Shown here in pieces: positions 39,858 through 45,594 of a stretch of DNA of 45,594 nucleotides. The notes beneath the pieces were generated by a model. It did no database searches. It was not told where the DNA came from and saw nothing but the letters and a program-made list of their open reading frames with translations. A program made the translations under genes and the position numbers. Position 1 is the first letter of the stretch; the number at the start of each line of letters is the position of its first letter. Origin of the DNA: an uncultured Eubacteriales bacterium (lineage in GTDB: Bacteria > Bacillota > Clostridia > Lachnospirales > Lachnospiraceae); the NCBI GenBank assembly GCA_900318405.1, contig ONKP01000006.1, forward strand, positions 1 through 45,594, given 5' to 3'.

Positions 39858-40475
39858 ATGCAGAGCAGCAGAGAAAATAAAGAATGGATGACATATCTGC
39901 TGATTGCAGCAAACGTCATTGTTTTTCTCCTGTGTACGCTGGCAGGTGGCAGCGAGGACACCGGCGTTCTGCTGCGGATGGGTGCTGTGACGGGAGAACT
40001 GGTGAGCGGTGGTCAGTGGTGGCGGATGTTTGCAGCCATGTTTCTGCACATTGGTTTTCTGCATCTGCTGTCAAACATGTTCAGCCTCTTTGTGATTGGA
40101 AGCTATATGGAGAAGCACTTCGGACACGTGCGCTTTCTCATTCTTTACCTGTGCGGCGGATTTCTCGGCTACCTGTTTGTCTGGATATGTGATATTCTGA
40201 CAGAGGACAGTTCTCTGACGGCCGGCGCCTCCGGTGCCATTTTTGCACTGCTCGGAGGTCTGGCGGCGGCAGTACTTTTCAGGAGAGAATACGTGCGCGA
40301 TGTTTCGGCACCGCAGACGATCCTGGTCGTTCTCCTGATGCTTTTCTCCGGATATTCCGACGGAAATATCAGCTTTACCGGGCACCTGGGCGGCCTGATC
40401 GGCGGATTCATCATGATGCTTTTTATACTTCACACGATGAGACATAAAAGGTCAGGGAACGCCAGCGGGATGTGA
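39858..40475 (+). CDS. Rhomboid-family intramembrane serine protease
   Basis: Integral membrane protease cutting transmembrane substrates. The catalytic serine is Ser125 in AGASGAIFALLGG and the histidine is His176 in FTGHLGGLIGGF. QWWRMFAAMFLHIGFLHLLSNM contains the conserved helix 2 HxxxN-like segment. There are about six helices in 205 residues, with no extra domain. ATG 39858 is the probable start: CGGAGG at 39839-39844 is 13 bases upstream, while a nearer GGAGG leaves only one base. An earlier in-frame start at 39780 adds a tail without a ribosome site. Natural substrates cannot be predicted. Confidence 0.92.
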   Translation: MQSSRENKEWMTYLLIAANVIVFLLCTLAGGSEDTGVLLRMGAVTGELVSGGQWWRMFAAMFLHIGFLHLLSNMFSLFVIGSYMEKHFGHVRFLILYLCGGFLGYLFVWICDILTEDSSLTAGASGAIFALLGGLAAAVLFRREYVRDVSAPQTILVVLLMLFSGYSDGNISFTGHLGGLIGGFIMMLFILHTMRHKRSGNASGM

Positions 40476-40590
40476 GATTGACGGACAGTATATCAGAGCT
40501 ATACAGTGTGGCCTGTCATGGGAAGAGCGTCACAGTACTGTATGAAAGAAGATGTAAAAAAGCCAGATCGGACTTAAGAAAGGCAAATGC

Positions 40591-41769
40591 ATGATCATGC
40601 GAGCTACAAATGCCATATCTGACGGATACGAACTGCTGTATCTGGAGATCAATATATTCTGCGTGGTTCTTCTGATGATCCTTACCTTCCTCGGAAACGA
40701 GCTGAAGGGGATCCGGTGGCATCGTATCCTGAACTGCTGCTTCGCATTCGTTTCCGTATGCTTTATTACCGATGCACTGTGGGTTATGATGCTGGACGGC
40801 ACACTGCCGATGCAGGCCACGATCTTTTTTATACTGAAGGGTGCCTATTTCTTCTGTGTATGCCTGATGGGGTATTTCTGGTTTCTTTATTCCGAAAACG
40901 TAGTGAATCATCGCTTTGAGGAACACCCCGGACGCATGAAATATTTTGCCGTCCTGTGCGGAATCGAGGGAGTTCTGCTGATTGTCAACTGGTTTCATCC
41001 GGTGCTGTTCGGTATGAATCAGGACGGTGTATATACGCGCGGACCGTTGTTCCTCTTACAGTATCTTCTGGCATACATCTATGTGATAGCTGCATCGGCA
41101 GATGCGCTCCGGGCGGCAGGGAAGGATGAAAATTATGCGGAAAAGGACACCTGCCTGCTGCATGCTTCGTTCCCGCTGGCGCCTGCCGCGGCCGGTATCA
41201 TCCAGTATTTTCTGCCGAGTATCCCGGTTCTCTGCTGCTGCATCACGATCGTTCTGCTGCTGATCCACCTGAAGGCCATGTCATCGCTGGTTTCTCTGGA
41301 TCCGCTCACACAGCTGAATAACCGTAGACGCCTCCTGCTTCAGCTGCCGGATATGATCCATAATCCTATGCCGGATACGGACCTCTGGATCCTGATGATG
41401 GATCTGGACGGATTTAAGCAGATCAATGATACCTATGGTCACCTGAAGGGTGATCAGGCACTCTGCCAGACGGCAGCGGCTCTGAAAAAAGTTTCCGATC
41501 ATCTGAAAAAGAGAGCGGTCATCGCACGTTACGGCGGTGATGAATTTATCATGATCGCCCGGCTGACAGGACAGGAAAATATCATTGATCTGATGATTCA
41601 GATTCAGAATGCAGTGGCTGATACGGCTGAAGATCATCCCGATGCCATCCGGCTGGGGATTTCCATAGGCTGTGCCCACTGGGAAGAGGGCATGAGCATT
41701 CAGGAACTGATCAACGAAGCAGACAGGAATCTGTACCGCGAAAAAAGGAAGAAACATGCTGCAAGGTAA
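40591..41769 (+). CDS. Membrane-bound diguanylate cyclase (GGDEF)
   Basis: Makes the second messenger cyclic di-GMP from GTP. The first 230 residues form about seven transmembrane helices with several cysteines (CCFAFVSVC, CCCITIVLLL), acting as a sensor of unknown signal. The GGDEF domain starts SLDPLTQLNNRRRLLLQL and contains the metal and GTP-binding DLDGFKQINDTYGH and the intact active site RYGGDEF (315-319). The usual RxxD inhibitory site five residues before it is absent (AVIA), so simple product inhibition is not expected. ATGs at 40591 and 40597 are both possible. No EAL or HD-GYP partner is nearby. Confidence 0.94.
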   Translation: MIMRATNAISDGYELLYLEINIFCVVLLMILTFLGNELKGIRWHRILNCCFAFVSVCFITDALWVMMLDGTLPMQATIFFILKGAYFFCVCLMGYFWFLYSENVVNHRFEEHPGRMKYFAVLCGIEGVLLIVNWFHPVLFGMNQDGVYTRGPLFLLQYLLAYIYVIAASADALRAAGKDENYAEKDTCLLHASFPLAPAAAGIIQYFLPSIPVLCCCITIVLLLIHLKAMSSLVSLDPLTQLNNRRRLLLQLPDMIHNPMPDTDLWILMMDLDGFKQINDTYGHLKGDQALCQTAAALKKVSDHLKKRAVIARYGGDEFIMIARLTGQENIIDLMIQIQNAVADTAEDHPDAIRLGISIGCAHWEEGMSIQELINEADRNLYREKRKKHAAR

Positions 41770-41779
41770 TAGACTCAGG

Positions 41780-41813
41780 TAAAAGCCAGAACTAAAAGCC
41801 TGAGGTAAAAGCT
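41780..41813 (+). repeat. 13-bp-period TAAAAGCY triplet
   Basis: TAAAAGCC at 41780 and 41793 and TAAAAGCT at 41806, exactly 13 bp apart. CTCAGG and CTGAGG flank two of them. Confidence 0.5.
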
Positions 41814-41935
41814 TCAGGATCACGCGTATGTGGAGAGACATGTGCGGCAATGAGGCAGAAACCTCTGCAGAAACATTCATACTGTATATTTTCCCTGCGA
41901 GTTGTATGATTTTTACAAAAAAATAATGAAAATCT

Positions 41936-42054
41936 GTGCAAAGACACAATTTGAACACAAAGTCCTGATAATATCTTTTTCAGATAGTTGATCTAACCAC
42001 TCACTATCTCCCCCTCATTATAGAAGCGCCGGCCCTGCAGCCGGCGCTTCTTTA
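41936..42054 (+). ncRNA. Candidate C-rich small RNA
   Basis: A stem-loop AGATAGT-N14-ACTATCT (41982-42009) is followed by the single-stranded-looking TCTCCCCCTCATTATAG and then an intrinsic terminator (42022-42054). Stem, C-rich loop and terminator in this order resemble Firmicutes small RNAs that pair with ribosome sites. The start is unknown; TTGTAT-N16-TAATGA at 41902-41929 is a weak promoter candidate. Confidence 0.35.
42022..42054 (+). terminator. Intrinsic terminator upstream of murE
   Basis: AGAAGCGCCGGC and GCCGGCGCTTCT form a perfect 12-bp stem with a 6-base loop, followed by TTA. It lies 250 bases after the GGDEF stop, so it ends either a long 3' UTR or a separate small RNA. Confidence 0.85.
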
Positions 42055-42194
42055 GTATTCTGGAATGTTTGGACAGACCAGATGACACTTATTTATTGCC
42101 GGTTTACTGTGCTTCGTGACATAACCCTTTCGTTGTGATATTCTTAAATCGCTATGCATGAATTCCATTCAGAGGGGAAAAGAGGAGCCAGAAT

Positions 42195-43682
42195 ATGAAG
42201 AGGCTGTTATCAGATATACTTGCGCAGGACCACTGCGAGATCCTGCAGGGTTCAGCTGATCGCGAGATCAGTGCCATTGTTTACGATTCAAGAAAGGTGA
42301 CGGAGGGCTGTCTGTTTGTCTGCCTGAAGGGCGCGGTATCCGACGGCCACCGCTATGCGGCGGATGCGGCAGCGCACGGTGCGGCTGCAATCCTCGTTGA
42401 GGATTCTGTCGAAGTGCCTTCAGATGTAACCGTTGCCAGAACGGACAATACACGGAGAGCACTCTCTCTGATCTCCGCCTTCTGGTTTGATTTCCCGGCG
42501 AAGAAGCTGAAGACGATCGGCATCACGGGAACCAAGGGCAAGACGACGACCAGCTATATGATCCAGTCGATCCTGAATGCGGCGGGACACCGCTGTGGCC
42601 TGATCGGGACGATCGAATCCATTACCGGCAAAAGAACGATTCCTTCAGAGAATACGACGCCGGAGTCTTATCTGATCCAGGAATATTTCGCGGAAATGGT
42701 GGAGGCCGGATTTGACAGCGTCGTGATGGAGGTATCTTCGCAGGCGCTGAAGATGGACCGCGTCGCCGGCATCACGTTCGACTTCGGTATTTTTACCAAT
42801 ATCGCACCGGATCACATCGGCCCGAATGAGCACGCAAGCTTTGAGGAATACCTGGACTGCAAGAAAATGCTCCTCCGCCAGTGCCGGATCGGCATCGTCA
42901 ACCGTGATGACGACCATTTCGATCAGATCGTGGAAGGACATACCTGCGGGATTCTGGAGACGTATGGCTTCTCGCCGGAGGCGACGCTGCGCGCCGTCAA
43001 TGTCACAATGCTGATGAAACGCGGCATGCTGGGTATCTGCTATCAGACCGAGGGACTGGTGAATATCGACGTGGAAGTGGATATTCCCGGCCGGTTTACC
43101 GTCTATAATTCTCTCGCGGCGATCGCTGTCTGCCATCACTTCGGCGTATCGGAGGAAAATATCACCGAGGCCATGAAGCAGGCCAAGGTGAAAGGACGTG
43201 TCGAGATCGTGAAGATCTCGGACCAGTTCACGCTGATGATCGATTATGCGCATAACGCCATGGCACTGGAGAGCCTTCTCTCCACGCTCCGTGAATATCA
43301 TCCGTCGAGAATTGTCTGCCTCTTCGGATGCGGCGGCAACCGCGACCGCGAGCGCCGCTTCGAAATGGGAGAGGTCTCCGGACGTATGGCTGATCTGACA
43401 GTGGTCACGTCGGATAACCCGCGCAATGAAGAGCCCATGGCGATCATTGATGATATTCTCACGGGTGTAAAGAAGACGGATGGTCAGTATGTCACGATTC
43501 CCGACAGGAAAGAGGCAATTGCCTGGGCCATTCACCATGCGGAGCCCGGCGATGTCATCATTCTCGCCGGCAAGGGACATGAGGATTATCAGATTATCAA
43601 AGGGAAAAAATATCCGATGGACGAACGTGTTCTGATCCGGGATATCCTGGAGGAGGACAGAAAAGCCGGAAGGACGGTTTAA
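42195..43682 (+). CDS. murE: UDP-N-acetylmuramoyl-tripeptide synthetase (MurE, DAP type)
   Basis: Adds the third amino acid to the peptidoglycan precursor stem peptide. The 495 residues show the Mur ligase order: N-terminal UDP-binding domain, ATP-binding GITGTKGKTTTSYM (109-), NTTPESYLIQEYF, SSQALKMDRVAGI, and C-terminal IDYAHNAMALES with FGCGGNRDRERR. The DNPR motif (407-410) in TSDNPRNEEP is the signature for meso-diaminopimelate rather than lysine. AGAGGGG followed by AGAGGAG lies before the ATG. The stop overlaps the priA start (TAATG), so the two are translationally coupled. murF and mraY are not present. Confidence 0.96.
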   Translation: MKRLLSDILAQDHCEILQGSADREISAIVYDSRKVTEGCLFVCLKGAVSDGHRYAADAAAHGAAAILVEDSVEVPSDVTVARTDNTRRALSLISAFWFDFPAKKLKTIGITGTKGKTTTSYMIQSILNAAGHRCGLIGTIESITGKRTIPSENTTPESYLIQEYFAEMVEAGFDSVVMEVSSQALKMDRVAGITFDFGIFTNIAPDHIGPNEHASFEEYLDCKKMLLRQCRIGIVNRDDDHFDQIVEGHTCGILETYGFSPEATLRAVNVTMLMKRGMLGICYQTEGLVNIDVEVDIPGRFTVYNSLAAIAVCHHFGVSEENITEAMKQAKVKGRVEIVKISDQFTLMIDYAHNAMALESLLSTLREYHPSRIVCLFGCGGNRDRERRFEMGEVSGRMADLTVVTSDNPRNEEPMAIIDDILTGVKKTDGQYVTIPDRKEAIAWAIHHAEPGDVIILAGKGHEDYQIIKGKKYPMDERVLIRDILEEDRKAGRTV

Positions 43683-45594
43683 TGGCAGAGGTTTTTGCAG
43701 ATGTGATCGTGGATATCTCCGATACCGGTGCGATGAAAACGTTCCAGTACCATGTGCCGGATGGGCTGACCGGAAAAGCCGAGCCCGGCTGTGTGGTCAC
43801 GGTTCCCTTCGGGAGAGGAGGACGCACCGTCAGCGGCTGGATCCTGTCGCTGTCTGATCAGCCGAAAATCGAGAGAGAACGGATCCGCGATATTCAGGAC
43901 ATTCCCGACAACCGGGTGTCGGCAGAGGCAGGACTGGTAAGCCTTGCCATCTGGATCTGCAGGACCTATGGATCCGGACTGAACAATGCGCTGAAAACAG
44001 TGCTTCCCGTCCGGGATAAGAAGAAAGAAACCACCAGGGAACGGATTACCCTGGCGGTCAGTGAGGAAGAGGCGGAAAAAATCGCCGATGCCTGCGAGAA
44101 GAAGCATCAGACAGCCAAAGTACGCCTGCTGCGCGAGCTGATCCGTGGCGGCCATACCGACAGAACGGATGCGGCATCCCGCCTGAAGGTCACCAGACCG
44201 ACGGTTGACAGTCTGATCCGCGAGGGCGTTATCTGTACGGATGTCTGTACGGAATGGCGCGGGATGGAAGAGGAAGACGAAGGACCCGCGGCGGAAGAAC
44301 CGGTGCTGAGCGAAGAACAGTCGGATGTTCTGCAGGGTATTTTTTCGGAGTGGCAGCATCGGGACAGGCCCTCCCTGATCCTCGGCGTGACAGGCAGCGG
44401 AAAAACGATGGTCTATATGAAGCTCATCGAGGAGGTGCTGCAGGAGGGGAAACAGGCGATCGTCCTGATCCCCGAGATTGCGCTGTCATGGCAGAACGTC
44501 TCCCGGTTCCGCCGGCATTTCGGCGACAGAGTGACGGTCATGAATTCCCGCATGAGCGATGGCGAGAAGTCGGATCAGTATGAGAGAATGCGGCGGGGTG
44601 AAGCGGAGATCGTGATCGGCCCGAGGTCAGCGCTCTTTGCTCCCTTTCCCCGTCTGGGACTGATCATCGTGGATGAGGAGCAGGAGACTTCTTACCGGAG
44701 CGGATCGGCGCCACGCTATGACGCCAGAGAAACAGCCGTGGAGAGAGGCAGGCTGGAACACGCGCACGTGGTCTTCGGATCAGCGACACCTTCCGTCGAT
44801 GCCTATTACCGGTGCAGGCAGGGGAGCTGGGCACTCTTCCGGCTGGACAGCCGATATGGCGGTGCAGCCATGCCGGATGTGAAGATCATCGATATGCGCG
44901 CCGAACTGAAACAGGGCAACCGTTCGATTCTGAGCCGGAAGCTCAGAGACGGGATCGAAGACCGGCTCTCAAAAAATGAGCAGACATTGCTTTTTCTGAA
45001 CAGGCGCGGTGTGTCGGGATTCATCTCCTGCCGTTCCTGCGGCGAGGTGATCAGCTGTCCGCACTGCAGTGTGTCGCTGACCCTTCACGGAAACGGAACG
45101 CTCGTCTGTCATTACTGCGGCTATACCATCAAGGCGCCGGACAGGTGCCCTTCCTGCGGTTCGCCCTATATAGGCGGTTTCCGCGCAGGCACCGAGAGGG
45201 TCGAGGCGGAACTGAAACGATATTTCCCTTCCGCGCGGGTGCTCCGCATGGATGCGGATACCACGAAGACGAAGGAAAGCTACCGGGAGATCCTGAAGAC
45301 TTTCGCGGAGCATGGTGCCGATATCCTGGTCGGGACACAGATGATCATCAAGGGACACGACTTCCCGGCAGTTACGCTGGTCGGTGCACTGGCAGCGGAT
45401 CTGTCTCTGTTTGCCGAAGATTACCGGGCAGCCGAGCACACGTATCAGCTCGTTGTCCAGGCGGCTGGCAGAGCGGGGCGCGGTACGCTTCCCGGGGAGG
45501 CGCTGATTCAGACCTATCATCCGGACCACTACAGTCTGAAGGCTGCTGTGGAACAGGATTATGACGCTTTCTATGAAGAAGAGATCGCGACACG
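43682..45594 (+). CDS. priA: Primosomal protein PriA (3' end beyond window)
   Basis: Replication-restart helicase loading the replisome at stalled forks. 637 codons are visible of an expected 730-800. The N-terminal DNA-binding domain is MAEVFADVIVDISDTGAMKT to about 100, followed by a winged-helix region. Walker A is GVTGSGKT (235-242) and motif II reads DEEQ (331-334), where PriA usually has DEEH. A zinc module with eight cysteines is present in the sequence CRSCGEVISCPHC through CPSCGS. The C-terminal helicase lobe has GTQMIIKGHDFPAVTLVG and QAAGRAGRG. The ATG overlaps the murE stop, so the gene relies on coupling and has no ribosome site of its own. Confidence 0.95.
   Translation, partial: MAEVFADVIVDISDTGAMKTFQYHVPDGLTGKAEPGCVVTVPFGRGGRTVSGWILSLSDQPKIERERIRDIQDIPDNRVSAEAGLVSLAIWICRTYGSGLNNALKTVLPVRDKKKETTRERITLAVSEEEAEKIADACEKKHQTAKVRLLRELIRGGHTDRTDAASRLKVTRPTVDSLIREGVICTDVCTEWRGMEEEDEGPAAEEPVLSEEQSDVLQGIFSEWQHRDRPSLILGVTGSGKTMVYMKLIEEVLQEGKQAIVLIPEIALSWQNVSRFRRHFGDRVTVMNSRMSDGEKSDQYERMRRGEAEIVIGPRSALFAPFPRLGLIIVDEEQETSYRSGSAPRYDARETAVERGRLEHAHVVFGSATPSVDAYYRCRQGSWALFRLDSRYGGAAMPDVKIIDMRAELKQGNRSILSRKLRDGIEDRLSKNEQTLLFLNRRGVSGFISCRSCGEVISCPHCSVSLTLHGNGTLVCHYCGYTIKAPDRCPSCGSPYIGGFRAGTERVEAELKRYFPSARVLRMDADTTKTKESYREILKTFAEHGADILVGTQMIIKGHDFPAVTLVGALAADLSLFAEDYRAAEHTYQLVVQAAGRAGRGTLPGEALIQTYHPDHYSLKAAVEQDYDAFYEEEIAT

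Larger units (their letters stand above)
41770..42194 (+). other. Gene-free stretch between the GGDEF gene and murE
   Basis: 425 bases without a credible gene. It contains three TAAAAGCY motifs spaced 13 bp (41780-41813), an AT-rich segment, a possible small RNA ending in a terminator (to 42054), then about 140 bases before murE with no clear promoter; TTGCCG-N18-CATAAC near 42096 is the best, but weak. Confidence 0.65.

Overview
The window looks like a chromosomal core region of a low-G+C-phylum (Firmicutes) anaerobe, most likely a moderately GC-rich Clostridia of the Lachnospiraceae type. This is inferred from a SUF system ordered sufC-B-D-S-U, a Gram-positive PolC, single-chain glycyl-tRNA synthetase, an Rrf2 regulator, an MscL with a C-terminal zinc ribbon, MurE of the meso-diaminopimelate type (DNPR motif), strong AGGAGG ribosome sites, and sigma-A promoters of the TTGACN-N17-TATAAT kind. 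I see no rRNA, phage, insertion sequence, transposase, integrase or CRISPR array.

Layout. 1-2380: a GH25 lysozyme-like lipoprotein, then a minus-strand pair (HAD phosphatase, TSCPD protein). 2381-6862: a protein-quality/stress cluster (HtrA-like membrane protease, an atypical ClpX, MscL). The first two genes are each preceded by the same 30-bp two-dyad motif. 6888-14879: DUF3048 lipoprotein, dihydrofolate reductase, ispG and polC. 14876-20335: the complete suf Fe-S assembly operon from a clear promoter to a strong terminator. 20459-23996: a small membrane protein (minus), then a deacetylase-like membrane protein carrying inserted calcium-binding repeats, paired with a degenerate sigma-like protein. 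24231-25764: cysK with an Rrf2 regulator that keeps three IscR-like cysteines. 25872-26156: two tRNA-Gly genes (GCC, TCC) on the minus strand with their own promoter and terminator. 26188-28266: a DUF4203-like membrane protein and alanine racemase, flanked by an inverted pair of a dispersed repeat. 28412-30889: a polar amino acid ABC importer with a tiny overlapping upstream ORF. 30967-37405: purB-purA, a Ser-rich lipoprotein, glyS and a divergent carbamate kinase. 37481-39238: a GH13 alpha-glucosidase (minus) with a cre-like site on its promoter. 39401-41769: a small acidic protein, a rhomboid protease and a GGDEF membrane protein. 41770-42054: a gene-free stretch ending in a terminator that may encode a C-rich small RNA. 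42195-45594: murE overlapping priA, which runs off the window.

The genes are mostly housekeeping: Fe-S assembly, with IspG as one Fe-S client; cysteine synthesis, which feeds SufS; purine synthesis; peptidoglycan precursors (Alr, MurE); and replication (PolC, PriA). No obvious defence or mobile system is present. The most unusual signals are (i) the duplicated 30-bp motif before htrA and the atypical clpX, (ii) a dispersed palindromic repeat family whose copies bracket two gene blocks, (iii) the deacetylase-like protein with TSP3-type insertion next to a truncated sigma-like protein, and (iv) a possible small RNA upstream of murE. Promoter, operator and RNA calls rest on reading the sequence by eye.
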